Shown one piece after another: positions 8,509-16,581 of a DNA stretch of 64,000 nucleotides (position 1 is the first letter of the stretch; each line of letters opens with the position of its first letter). The stretch is from Desulfoprunum benzoelyticum (lineage in GTDB: Bacteria > Desulfobacterota > Desulfobulbia > Desulfobulbales > Desulfocapsaceae). The translations under genes were made by a program, and so were the position numbers. The stretch lies in assembly GCF_014201505.1 (NCBI RefSeq), contig NZ_JACHEO010000012.1, positions 1 through 64,000 of the forward strand, given 5' to 3'. The notes beneath the pieces are model-generated. The model made no database searches, had not been told where the DNA came from, and saw only the letters and a program-made list of their open reading frames with translations.

Positions 8509-9036
8509 ATGAAACGACTGCTGTTGTTTGCCGCGATCATCGCTGGATTCATCGCCACACCCCCGGCCTTTGCCGCAGACTCGACGGTTACGATGAATTT
8601 GATCGACGAACAAGGGGTCGGCAGGAGCATCGGCACCGTTGCGCTATCCGAAGGACCGGATGGACTGGTCCTTACCCCGAAGCTCACCGATCTGACGCCG
8701 GGGCTCCACGGTTTTCATATTCACCACAACCCCGACTGCGCCGCAGTTGCAAAGGACGGCAAGGTGGTTCCAGGTCTTGCCGCCGGCGGTCATTATGATC
8801 CGGAGGGAACTGGAAAACATGAAGGCTTTGCGGGCAGGGGACATCTCGGCGACCTCCCTGCACTCAGCGTAGATGCCGATGGCCGTGCCACAACCGCCAT
8901 GACGGCTCCGAGGCTCAAGTTGTCGAATGTCAGGAACCGGTCACTGATGATCCATGCCGGAGGAGACAACTATGCCGATCAACCGGCCCCGCTGGGGGGT
9001 GGAGGGGCACGTATCGCCTGCGGTGTCATCGAATAG
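8509..9036 (+). CDS. sodC: Exported Cu/Zn superoxide dismutase
   Basis: A 175-residue periplasmic enzyme that converts superoxide to peroxide and oxygen. A signal peptide (residues 1-22, ending AFA) is followed by a complete active site: copper ligands His70, His72, bridging His95 and His149; zinc ligands His104, His112 and Asp115; and the structural disulfide pair Cys77-Cys171. GGAGG lies about nine bases before ATG 8509. An exported SOD fits defence of an anaerobe against oxygen reaching the periplasm. Length is normal for bacterial SodC. Confidence 0.95.
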   Translation: MKRLLLFAAIIAGFIATPPAFAADSTVTMNLIDEQGVGRSIGTVALSEGPDGLVLTPKLTDLTPGLHGFHIHHNPDCAAVAKDGKVVPGLAAGGHYDPEGTGKHEGFAGRGHLGDLPALSVDADGRATTAMTAPRLKLSNVRNRSLMIHAGGDNYADQPAPLGGGGARIACGVIE

Positions 9037-9076
9037 TCCGGGAAGCGGAATCCCCTTGCCGGCACGGGTTAACCTG

Positions 9077-9120
9077 ACCCCTCCGTTGCGGTCGACGTCG
9101 GCAATCGCCTGCGGAGGGGT
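9077..9120 (+). terminator. Hairpin after sodC
   Basis: ACCCCTCCG (9077-9085) pairs with CGGAGGGGT (9112-9120), 40 bases after the sodC stop. No T run follows, so it could be a terminator of weak type or an RNA-stabilising structure. Confidence 0.4.
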
Positions 9121-9196
9121 GTCCATGCGCATCCGGGCAGCGGTATCCTCTATGCGGGAAAACAACATCTAATCAGCATTTTAAACGAAAAACCTA

Positions 9197-9433
9197 ATGA
9201 GAATACTGACAATTCGATGGCAGCGACTCGTTGATGAAAAAGGTCGGACATGCCCCCGTTGCCAATCCACCGGTGATACGGTTTCGAACACGTTCCAGAA
9301 GATCGAGAAGGCCCTGGCAGAACTCGGCATCGCCGTCGATTTGAAAACGGAAGCCATCGACTTTCCAATGCAAGTCTCCTGGCGGCAGCGGCCCTGTTCG
9401 GTGCTTGACCCGCCTCTCCCCTGTCCCCTATAA
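9197..9433 (+). pseudogene. Truncated DUF2703 family gene
   Basis: The first about 55 residues match the DUF2703 pattern of thermodesulfobacterial and clostridial proteins: LTIRWQRLVDEKGRTCPRC, then NTFQKIEKALAELGIAV and a KTEAID segment. Full-length members, from memory, are about 120 residues and continue with a SNRIWI-type strand and a second Cys-rich motif. Here the frame ends after 78 residues with an unrelated-looking tail (RQRPCSVLDPPLPCPL). The gene therefore appears 3'-truncated. No frame of the missing half was seen downstream. Confidence 0.6.
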
Positions 9434-9522
9434 TTGATAGATGAACCTCTTTTTCACAAATTCACAGCCGCTGCAAACGCGGAATTCAACCGTACACTCC
9501 CAAAATGACAGGAGAACACCTC

Positions 9523-9780
9523 ATGACCGATGATAACGTCACCCCCTCTTCCCGCGGAGAAGGCACCGAATCCGCTTTTGTGGTTTTCAAGCCCTATCCC
9601 CTGCAGGTCGGCCACCGGATATTTATCGAAAGTGGCCCCCGCCATGGAGACTGGGAGGTCATCGGCGTAGGCGAGCGCAAGGTCAGGCTCCGCTGCCCCT
9701 TCACGGGCCGGGAGGTGGAATGGGACCGCTTTTGTTACCTGGTCGAAGAGAAGTACGGCCGATGGCCGCATCCTGAATAA
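9523..9780 (+). CDS. Small hypothetical protein (85 aa)
   Basis: ATG 9523 lies behind AGGAGA with eight-base spacing; an earlier in-frame ATG at 9505 has no such site. After an acidic, Ser/Thr-rich N-terminus, the protein reads as a compact beta-rich domain (HRIFIESGPRHGDWEVIGVGERKVRLRC), with a C-terminal FCYLVEEKYGRWP. Two cysteines, no signal peptide. The beta-strand pattern recalls small SH3-like folds, but I recognise no family. Confidence 0.65.
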   Translation: MTDDNVTPSSRGEGTESAFVVFKPYPLQVGHRIFIESGPRHGDWEVIGVGERKVRLRCPFTGREVEWDRFCYLVEEKYGRWPHPE

Positions 9781-9940
9781 CCGGCACCGCCACAACCCAT
9801 GGATCCGGTCTTGATGCCACGCGACCGCATCCATCGTCCGCTTCGGCAACCGGGATGCTCGGCTGTATCAATTGACGGCTCAACAACGAAGTCACAGGAT
9901 TGATCCACAGGACAAAATTCGACAACAGGGGGGCGGAACA

Positions 9941-11533
9941 ATGAGATTGAACGACATCACCAGAGGCACGGGGCTCGAAGCGCATGGCATCACCAATGCC
10001 AACTTGATTTACTGGACGCCGCCGACATCGGCACTGTACGAGCAGATCGTCAAACGCGGCGAAGGCCTGATTTCCCACCTCGGTGCCGTCGCGGTCAAAA
10101 CCGGACATTACACCGGCCGGGCCGCCAACGAGAAGTTCATCGTCGACGAGCCGACCAGCCACGACAACATCGCCTGGGGCAAGGTCAATCGGCCCTTCGC
10201 CCCGCTGAAGTTCGATGAGCTGTACAAACGGATGTGCGCCTACATGCAGGGACGCGACCTGTTCGTCCAGGACTGCTTTGCCGGCGCCGACCGGGAGCAC
10301 CGGCTGCCGATCCGGGTCGTCACCGAGAAGGCCTGGCACTCCCTGTTCGCCCGCAACATGTTCATCAATGCGACGGAGGAGGAACTGCAGCACCACGCAC
10401 CCCGGTTCACCGTCGTCAACATGCCCGACTTCCACGCCCTCCCCTCGATCGACGGCACCAATTCCGAGACCTTCATCATCATCAACTTCGCCCGCCGGAT
10501 GATCATCTCCGGCGGCACCAGCTATGCCGGCGAGATCAAGAAGGGGATTTTCACCATCCTCAATTATCTGCTGCCGGTGGAAAAGAAGATCATGGCCATG
10601 CACTGTTCCGCCAATGTCGGGCCGCAGGGCGACACCGCGGTCTTCTTCGGCCTGTCCGGCACCGGCAAGACAACCCTCTCCGCCGACCCGAACCGCTCGC
10701 TGATCGGCGATGACGAGCATGGCTGGGACGACAAGGGGGTGTTCAACTTCGAGGGCGGCTGCTATGCCAAGATCATCAATCTCTCCAGGGAAGCCGAACC
10801 GGAAATCTACGAAACGACCCGCCGTTTCGGCACCGTCCTCGAAAACGTGGCGATCGATACCTTTACCCGCCGAATCGACCTGGCCGACGACTCGTTCACC
10901 GAAAACACCCGCGCTTCCTACCCGCTGACCCACATCCCCAATATTGTCGGCAGCGGCTGCGGCGGCCATCCGGCCAACATCGTCATGCTGACCTGCGACG
11001 CCTTCGGCGTCCTGCCGCCGATCGCCCGCCTGACCCCGGCTCAGGCGATGTTCCACTTCCTCTCCGGCTATACCGCCAAGGTGGCCGGAACCGAGGCCGG
11101 GATCACCGAACCGACCGCCACCTTTTCCACCTGTTTCGGCGGCCCGTTCATGCCGCTCAACCCGACCGTGTACGGCGAGCTGCTGCGCACCAAGATCGCC
11201 AGGCACAACGTCACCTGCTGGCTGGTCAATACCGGCTGGAGCGGCGGAGCGTACGGCGTCGGCTCGCGGATGAAGATCGGCTACTCCCGGGCCCTGGTCA
11301 ATGCGGCCTTGAACGGCTCCCTCAATGCCGGGACTTTCGAGAAGGATGCCTTCTTCGGCCTCGACATCCCGACCAGTTGCGCCGGGGTGCCGACCGGGGT
11401 TCTCAATCCGCGCAATACCTGGGCCGACAAGGCCGGGTATGACGAAACGGCAACCAGGCTGGTGGGAATGTTCAAGGAAAATTTCAGAAAGTACGAACCG
11501 GATGTCACCGCCGATGTGGCCAATGTCATGTGA
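9941..11533 (+). CDS. pckA: Phosphoenolpyruvate carboxykinase (ATP)
   Basis: A 530-residue enzyme interconverting oxaloacetate plus ATP with phosphoenolpyruvate, CO2 and ADP; it links the C4 acids to gluconeogenesis. Characteristic motifs are present: TGRAANEKFIVDEP near the N-terminus, the MHCSANVG metal/substrate region, the phosphate-binding GLSGTGKTTLSADP loop, and FSTCFGGPFMPLNP. Length is typical of the ATP-dependent type. The start is the ATG at 9941, preceded by GGGGCGGA; a longer frame from 9872 is unsupported. A strong hairpin follows, so it is probably monocistronic. Confidence 0.96.
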   Translation: MRLNDITRGTGLEAHGITNANLIYWTPPTSALYEQIVKRGEGLISHLGAVAVKTGHYTGRAANEKFIVDEPTSHDNIAWGKVNRPFAPLKFDELYKRMCAYMQGRDLFVQDCFAGADREHRLPIRVVTEKAWHSLFARNMFINATEEELQHHAPRFTVVNMPDFHALPSIDGTNSETFIIINFARRMIISGGTSYAGEIKKGIFTILNYLLPVEKKIMAMHCSANVGPQGDTAVFFGLSGTGKTTLSADPNRSLIGDDEHGWDDKGVFNFEGGCYAKIINLSREAEPEIYETTRRFGTVLENVAIDTFTRRIDLADDSFTENTRASYPLTHIPNIVGSGCGGHPANIVMLTCDAFGVLPPIARLTPAQAMFHFLSGYTAKVAGTEAGITEPTATFSTCFGGPFMPLNPTVYGELLRTKIARHNVTCWLVNTGWSGGAYGVGSRMKIGYSRALVNAALNGSLNAGTFEKDAFFGLDIPTSCAGVPTGVLNPRNTWADKAGYDETATRLVGMFKENFRKYEPDVTADVANVM

Positions 11534-11543
11534 ACACCACTCC

Positions 11544-11594
11544 ACCGGACGACTCCGACCGCGTGCCTTCGCGCCTGGAGCCGTCCGGTTCTTT
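11544..11594 (+). terminator. Terminator after pckA
   Basis: ACCGGACG (11544-11551) pairs with CGTCCGGT (11582-11589), and the stem continues as CTCC/GGAG after one mismatch. TCTTTCT follows. It starts 11 bases after the pckA stop. Confidence 0.65.
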
Positions 11595-11740
11595 CTGCGG
11601 ACCGAATCCCGACCACCGGGTCCTTGTCGAAATCGCCACGCCGCCACGCTTCTTGTTTATCCTGGGCTCATCCTTATAGTGAAAGTATCAGTAGAGTTTC
11701 GACTCTGCTGTGTCATTCATTGTGAAGAAAGGAGGTTGCG

Positions 11741-12007
11741 ATGAAGATAACCAAAGAAGCACTATGCAGAAAAATAGAGGAGGTCCTCCCCAAGGTCGGA
11801 GCATGCGGGATCGACTTTGATGTCGAATTTGATGACAAGGTCCAGGCATGGACCGTGGACCTGCACCATGAGGATCGTCATTTACGTACATTCGTCGACG
11901 TTGATGAGGCGAGCGTCTGCCTCGAAGGAAAGCTGTGCATCCCTCTCGGCGTGCAGGTGGGACAACTCAGACACAACTTCGACCTGCTGACCTGCAGCGA
12001 CCACTGA
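11741..12007 (+). CDS. Small hypothetical protein (88 aa)
   Basis: A very good ribosome site (AAAGGAGGT) precedes ATG 11741. The acidic protein has a helix at the N-terminus (KEALCRKIEEVLPKVGACG) and a two-strand centre (AWTVDLHHEDRHLRTFVDV), with four cysteines and a His-rich part. The gene is followed by DUF3786 after 30 bases. No family is recognised; the low predicted pI and absence of a signal peptide suggest a small cytoplasmic protein. Confidence 0.65.
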   Translation: MKITKEALCRKIEEVLPKVGACGIDFDVEFDDKVQAWTVDLHHEDRHLRTFVDVDEASVCLEGKLCIPLGVQVGQLRHNFDLLTCSDH

Positions 12008-12037
12008 CACCCGGGAAGCCATGGAGAACAGCGTGCG

Positions 12038-12712
12038 TTGACAATCAGCAAGGGGGCCGTCCGGCCAGACGGTCCCTTCGTTTACTCAGGCAACCTTTAT
12101 AAACAGCGTATGCCGGACTTGATCGACAGGATGTATTTTAAACAACTCTCGACACTTGATCCCGCCGAGGTCTGTACGCGGGCTTCATGTACCTACGATG
12201 GGGCAAACAGGTTCTACACCGTCGCCGTCTGGGATCAGAACTACAGGGTCTATCCGCACCTGATGCAGGTCGAGCCTGCCGGCGACGGGGCCGAAAAGCT
12301 ACACCCCTATTTCGACCTCTTCCTCGTCCACTATCTTCTTCGGGCCAAGGCGATCACACCGGCAGGGCAATGGATTTCCGAGAAGGATATCCCGGGCGGC
12401 GCCACTTTTTTCCGTGGTCCCCATGCCATCCCGACGGAATCATTGTCGGGGAGTTTCGGCAACGATCTCCAAGCCTTCAAAAACCGATGCGAACAGCTGG
12501 GAGGCCTTCCCCTCGACCTCGCCGACGCCGCCTTTGTCTTTGCGATAACGCCACGAACTCCGATTGCTGTCCTGTACTGGGAAGGTGACGAGGAATTTCC
12601 GGCAGAGGCGAAGGTTCTGTTCGATCAAACCATAGCCCAGCATCTGGCAACCGATATCGTCTTTGCGGCAGCCGTCGGGATCTGCGAGCGGCTGGGAGAG
12701 ATGTCCGACTGA
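12038..12712 (+). CDS. DUF3786 domain protein
   Basis: A 224-residue protein matching the DUF3786 pattern of strict anaerobes: an early D-P-x-x-V-C-x-R-A segment (LDPAEVCTRASCTYDG), a FLVHYLLRA helix, the IPGGATFFRGPH motif and a C-terminal LYWEGDEEFPAEAKVLFD. Members of the family are often found beside corrinoid or CO-dehydrogenase genes, but the function is unknown. The start here is a TTG at 12038; a later ATG at 12110 in frame (MPDLID) is the alternative. The small Cys-rich gene follows about 125 bases later. Confidence 0.75.
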   Translation: MTISKGAVRPDGPFVYSGNLYKQRMPDLIDRMYFKQLSTLDPAEVCTRASCTYDGANRFYTVAVWDQNYRVYPHLMQVEPAGDGAEKLHPYFDLFLVHYLLRAKAITPAGQWISEKDIPGGATFFRGPHAIPTESLSGSFGNDLQAFKNRCEQLGGLPLDLADAAFVFAITPRTPIAVLYWEGDEEFPAEAKVLFDQTIAQHLATDIVFAAAVGICERLGEMSD

Positions 12713-12837
12713 TCGAACCGGTATATCCCGAATGGATTGTGTCATTTCAATACCATGGAACATACGCGGCGCCGTCGCAGAATCGTGGCGGCGGGAAACA
12801 GGATTGTCGTGCTTTTTTAGCAAGAGGAGGGCCCCCA

Positions 12838-13050
12838 ATGGTGTATTCATGCCGAAATTGCGGTGCATCCGCCGAAGATTCCAGCAAACTCTGCAACCCA
12901 ACCGATGAGGCGCTGAACCACAAGTTCTGCGGCGCTTCACCGGAGGATATCTGCGACGGCAAACTGGTGGAGATGAACTTCGTCTGTACTATCTGCGGCA
13001 GTTTTTCAGCAGACTCGGCGACGCTGTGCAGTCCGGACCAGGTCGACTAA
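12838..13050 (+). CDS. Eight-cysteine small protein, copy 2 (70 aa)
   Basis: Paralogue of the protein at 6734: same length, all eight cysteines at the same positions (5, 8, 19, 31, 39, 50, 53, 64) and shared SKLCNP and CGS motifs. The halves CRNCGASAEDSSKLCNP and CTICGSFSADSATLCSP repeat each other. GAGGAGGG precedes ATG 12838, and an earlier frame start at 12739 is unsupported. It lies between DUF3786 and the Mut7-C gene, all rightward, and both neighbours may share its transcript. It is probably a small metal-binding protein; function unknown. Confidence 0.8.
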   Translation: MVYSCRNCGASAEDSSKLCNPTDEALNHKFCGASPEDICDGKLVEMNFVCTICGSFSADSATLCSPDQVD

Positions 13051-13083
13051 AAGCGGGGCAAATCCCCAGCCGGGTCTGGTCAC

Positions 13084-13815
13084 ATGCAAACCTGCTATCA
13101 TTTTCACGGTGATCTGACGAATCTGCTTCGTCGCCGCTGGCGTGGCGCCAATCCGATCATCCAACCGGTCACCCGCTCCGCCTCCATCAAGGATGTGATC
13201 GAATCTTTCGGATTGCCGCACACCGAGATCGGCGATCTCCTGTGTGACGGCCGACCGGTGAATTTTTCCCGGCCGGTCGCGGCCGGGCACCGCTTCGACA
13301 TCCACCCGGTTCCTGCCCCCTGGGATGTGACACGCCCCACCCTGCTGCGCCCCCATCCCCTGCAGGGCCTCGGCTTCGTCGTCGACATCAATGCCGGCCG
13401 GCTTGCCCGCTACCTGCGAATGGCCGGGTTCGACACGTTGTACGAGCCCTCCTGGGACAACGCCAAGATACTGCAGGTGCTGCAACTGGAGCCGCGCATC
13501 CTGCTGACCCGCAGCCTCGACCTGCTGAAATGGAAACAGGTGGAATTCGGCCGTTATATCCGGGCCGAGGCGCCGGTCGACCAGCTGCGGGAGGTATTGG
13601 CTCTCTTCGGCGTCGTGGAATCGCGCCATTCGCTCAGCCGCTGTCTTCAGTGCAACACCGTGCTCCAACCGGTGCCGAAACAGGAGATACTGCACCGCCT
13701 GGAACCGCTGACCATCCGCTATGTCGATGCTTTCAGTATCTGCGGCCGTTGTGATAAGATCTACTGGAAGGGAAGTCATGCCACCGGGATGCAGCGGGTG
13801 CTGGAAGGTCGATAG
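13084..13815 (+). CDS. Mut7-C RNase-like protein with ubiquitin-like N-terminus
   Basis: A 243-residue protein with two domains. Residues 1-80 match the ubiquitin-fold (ThiS-like) Mut7-C domain (YHFHGDLTNLLRRR, DGRPVNFSRPVAAGHRFDIHP). From about residue 97, the Mut7-C PIN-like RNase domain begins (FVVDINAGRLARYLRMAGFDT, then ILLTRSLDLL), ending in a zinc ribbon of two CxxC pairs (SRCLQCNTVL and SICGRCDKIYWKGSH). The family is a predicted RNase; substrates are unknown. It starts 33 bases after Cys-rich copy 2. Confidence 0.9.
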   Translation: MQTCYHFHGDLTNLLRRRWRGANPIIQPVTRSASIKDVIESFGLPHTEIGDLLCDGRPVNFSRPVAAGHRFDIHPVPAPWDVTRPTLLRPHPLQGLGFVVDINAGRLARYLRMAGFDTLYEPSWDNAKILQVLQLEPRILLTRSLDLLKWKQVEFGRYIRAEAPVDQLREVLALFGVVESRHSLSRCLQCNTVLQPVPKQEILHRLEPLTIRYVDAFSICGRCDKIYWKGSHATGMQRVLEGR

Positions 13816-13900
13816 GAACTTCCCTTCGGGTCGCTTGCAAAATGCACAGGGAACGGCCGGCATCGCGGATTGAAGATGCCGGCACAGCGAGACATCGACA

Positions 13901-14218
13901 ATGATCCGACCAACCAGAAAGATAGAGTTCATCCCGGAACAGCGCGACGCCACCATCAGGCAGGCGCTGGTGCAGCTCCTTGAAGGCAGGCAGCTGCCCG
14001 TCAGCGTTCTTTCGCAAGAGATCCGCAAATCTGAAAAAGAGCTCTACGACCATCTCGAGCATCTGCAACGGTCGGGAATCCTCGTCATGGTCCCGGCTGC
14101 ATGCGGTGCCTGCGGCTATATCTTTGCCCACAGGTCCAGACCGCGCAAACCCGGCAAGTGCCCCCGCTGCAAGGGGACCCACATCGAACCTCCGCTCTTT
14201 TCAATAGCTCTGCCGTAA
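13901..14218 (+). CDS. HTH/Zn-ribbon predicted transcriptional regulator
   Basis: A 105-residue protein with a winged-helix-like N-terminal half (residues 15-65; ALVQLLEGRQLPVSVLSQEI, KELYDHLEHLQRSGIL) fused to a zinc ribbon (CGACGYIF and CPRCKGTHI). This HTH-plus-ribbon layout matches a small family of predicted regulators common in archaea and anaerobic bacteria. It follows the Mut7-C gene by 85 bases. Its target is not known. Confidence 0.8.
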   Translation: MIRPTRKIEFIPEQRDATIRQALVQLLEGRQLPVSVLSQEIRKSEKELYDHLEHLQRSGILVMVPAACGACGYIFAHRSRPRKPGKCPRCKGTHIEPPLFSIALP

Positions 14219-14301
14219 TCAGCTGCGCAAACGGGTTGTACCTGAGGTCACAGGCAGGGGGGAGTAGCGGGCAATTCAGGGGAAACAGATGGAGAGGGGA
14301 A

Positions 14302-14344
14302 CAGCCAATCGCCTCGACGGATCCGACCGGGAGACGATTGGCTG
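14302..14344. terminator. Hairpin between convergent genes
   Basis: CAGCCAATCG (14302-14311) pairs with CGATTGGCTG (14335-14344) around a 23-base loop. It sits between the rightward HTH gene and the leftward beta-barrel gene, so it may terminate both. T runs are poor on each strand. Confidence 0.5.
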
Positions 14345-14351
14345 AAACAGC

Positions 14352-14978
14352 TCAGAACGTGTAGCGCATGCCTAAGTAAACATTATGACTGGAGGGTGAT
14401 TCTACTTCGCCATCCAGAATTTCCACATCATCGATCACAAAATAACGGTATTTTACTTCGAGATCGAAATTTGCATTGACGGCATAGCTCACTCCTGCCC
14501 CAACCTGCCAGGCGAACGCGGTATCGTCATCACTCGCCGATGGTTCCCCTGAACCAGGGTAGTCAAGATCATCCATCTCGACTTCGGCCATACCGATGCC
14601 GGCAGTGATGAACGGGGTGAATCTGCTGCCGGTGGTAAAATCATAATAGCCATTGGCGAGAAACGACGTTGCCGTCATATCTCCCGACAGTGGCATGCTC
14701 CATATGGAATAGCCAATTTCGTCTGTATCGTTGTTCTGGTAACCGATTTCCGCTTCCATTCGCACGTTCCCCATTCGGTAGCCGATCGCGCCGGTAACCG
14801 CCACACCCGAATCAAACTCCATCGATAAATTTATAGGCTCACCTTCGACTCCTACGTCGGCATCCTCGGCAAAGGCCATACCGACATCGGCACTGACATA
14901 CACCCCGTCGGCGCTATAGGCGGTGGCGGTAAAAATGAACGTTGCCGCAACCAGTGAAGTGCAGAGTACTTTCTTCAT
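14352..14978 (-). CDS. Outer-membrane beta-barrel protein
   Basis: A 208-residue protein. Signal peptide residues 1-22 (MKKVLCTSLVAATFIFTATAYS) are followed by alternating amphipathic strands (GVYVSADVGMAFAED, VAVTGAIGYRMGN, TPFITAGIGMAEVEM) and a terminal aromatic residue (YLGMRYTF) that is the usual BAM recognition signal. It resembles the eight-stranded OmpA/Opa-like surface-antigen porin families. The start at 14978 follows GGAGGG; a longer frame to 15098 lacks support. A clear sigma-70 promoter lies upstream. No OmpA peptidoglycan domain is present. Confidence 0.85.
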   Translation of the reverse strand: MKKVLCTSLVAATFIFTATAYSADGVYVSADVGMAFAEDADVGVEGEPINLSMEFDSGVAVTGAIGYRMGNVRMEAEIGYQNNDTDEIGYSIWSMPLSGDMTATSFLANGYYDFTTGSRFTPFITAGIGMAEVEMDDLDYPGSGEPSASDDDTAFAWQVGAGVSYAVNANFDLEVKYRYFVIDDVEILDGEVESPSSHNVYLGMRYTF

Positions 14979-15093
14979 GACGCCCTCCCCATGAGAATGA
15001 AAACAGATTCTACTTCTTGTAATCATTACATCTATGACATCACCTGATGCAATGACCCTCCTTTTTCGAAGAGTAATGGAAACGTCTCTTATA

Positions 15094-15123
15094 ATCATAT
15101 TGGAACGTATAATTTTTTGTCAA
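15094..15123 (-). promoter_or_regulatory. Sigma-70 promoter for the beta-barrel gene
   Basis: On the minus strand TTGACA (15123-15118) is followed after 18 bases by TATGAT (15099-15094). Transcription would begin near 15087 and give a leader of about 110 bases before the ATG at 14978. Confidence 0.7.
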
Positions 15124-15345
15124 GGTACAATTTTTTTGATCAGGTTATTCCCATGTTGCAGGTGGTGACAGCCCGTTCATCATCGATCGCCAGCGCCTGC
15201 CCGGCCGGCTGCCGCCGACCCGGGAGACGCCCCATTGCTCCCCCGCAACTCTCCGCTGGACATCTCGAAACAGATATGAGACCTTTCGACGAGAGGGTAT
15301 TGCAGTCGCTGCCAACGGAATGAGGCTGGAAGGGGAATTGACGGT
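15124..15345. other. Intergenic stretch, nothing recognised
   Basis: Together with 14979-15093 this is a gene-free region of about 370 bases between the divergent beta-barrel gene and the degenerate ATPase-like gene. It holds the beta-barrel promoter listed separately. The GC-rich centre (15175-15260) has short self-complementary stretches but no RNA family I recognise. Confidence 0.35.
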
Positions 15346-16581
15346 ATGGATCTGATCATGTTCCGGATTATTGGCCACCCAGCGATGCCGGACTCATCGT
15401 GGATCGAGATCGGCAGAGGGCTGAATGTCCTGAAGACCGGCGACACGGACCAGGCCCAGGCCCTCGCCCACACCCTCCAGACCATCAACCCGCCGTATGA
15501 TATCAACCAGGCAGACCCGTTTCGCGATTTCCCTCAGTACCTCGACGGTCCAGGATATCGCCGCAGAATCGATCCCTCCAGGAAAACCGCCGCCCTGGCG
15601 ATCTTTGCCGCTTCGCCCCAACTGGTCCGGGAACTGACCGCCATCGATCCGGTATACTATGAAACCGGCCGGATCGAATTCGGCCGAAGGCGTGATCACA
15701 GCCGGTGGGTGAATTTCGTCGAACTGGCGGGGTCGATCCGCTGGAGCGAGATCGAACCGACGATCAGTTCCCTGCTCGACCATACCGGAGCGGCCGGCAA
15801 AGCCCTCAGGCAACAGCTGCGCCCTGCAATTGCTCCGCTGCGCGGCGTCGATCGTATCAAGGGGCCGGTGGCGGCGACACTGAAAGAGCACCTGGAGACC
15901 CTGTCGCCCTTTCTGCCGGCACAGCGACAGGAGCAACTCGACCGGTGCCTGAACGCCATCGACCGGGCCGAACATTTCCGCCGGGCCAAAGACCGGGCCA
16001 GCGCCTGGCTGCCGTATTTTGTGCTCATCACCGCCGCCACCGTCGGCCTTACAGGCAACAACGGCGACGAAACAGCCGCCACCCGCCTGCAGGCAATGAG
16101 CGTCGCCCCGTTGACCTTTCTCACGGCACGTCTCGCCACCGTCGACACGGACAAGATTTCCTGGAACCAGCGGCTATCCCGGACCAACCGGCAGTTGGAA
16201 GACCTCTATCCCGGCCTGACACTGCAGTGCGAGCTTGAAGGAGCCACGGCGACCCTGGAAAGCCGCGAGAGGCCGGACCCTCTTTCATTCCACGAACTGC
16301 CGGTGGTCCGGAGGATCGAGGCACTGATGGCGGCTGCCTCCGTCCTGCATGAGCAGCTGCACGGCAACCAGCCGATTTTCCTGCTCGATGTCAACGGCAT
16401 GCAACTCCAACCCGCAGAGCAGACCGATCTGCTGCAGATTCTGCTTCGCCATTGCCACCACTGGCAGAGCGTGGTCGTCCCCGATCGCGACTTTCTCGCC
16501 ATCTGCAGCAAACGCCTGGGGCCGGGCGGGAAGGATGGGCATGCCCTGGCGCAACTGGTCGACGCGTCGCCGGCGGCCTAG
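15346..16581 (+). CDS. Probable degenerate RecF/SMC-like protein (411 aa)
   Basis: The N-terminus reads WIEIGRGLNVLKTGDTDQAQ, which resembles the GLNVIYGPNEAGKST region of RecF/SMC/Rad50-type ATPases with the Walker A residues gone. Near the C-terminus FLLDVNGMQLQPAEQTDLL, then VVVPDRDFLAIC, resembles their Walker B region and following strand. The middle (residues 160-310) is helical without long heptads. The resemblance is by eye and could be coincidental. If real, the protein would be a non-ATP-binding paralogue. GGAAGGGG lies upstream of the ATG at 15346. It converges on the patatin gene. Function unknown. Confidence 0.6.
   Translation: MDLIMFRIIGHPAMPDSSWIEIGRGLNVLKTGDTDQAQALAHTLQTINPPYDINQADPFRDFPQYLDGPGYRRRIDPSRKTAALAIFAASPQLVRELTAIDPVYYETGRIEFGRRRDHSRWVNFVELAGSIRWSEIEPTISSLLDHTGAAGKALRQQLRPAIAPLRGVDRIKGPVAATLKEHLETLSPFLPAQRQEQLDRCLNAIDRAEHFRRAKDRASAWLPYFVLITAATVGLTGNNGDETAATRLQAMSVAPLTFLTARLATVDTDKISWNQRLSRTNRQLEDLYPGLTLQCELEGATATLESRERPDPLSFHELPVVRRIEALMAAASVLHEQLHGNQPIFLLDVNGMQLQPAEQTDLLQILLRHCHHWQSVVVPDRDFLAICSKRLGPGGKDGHALAQLVDASPAA

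Noticed and set aside
9701..11647. 648-codon antisense frame over pckA
   Set aside because: A shadow of the highly supported pckA gene in GC-rich DNA.
15175..15345. Possible riboswitch-like GC-rich leader
   Set aside because: Short self-complementary pieces do not assemble into any riboswitch pattern I know, such as cobalamin or Moco.
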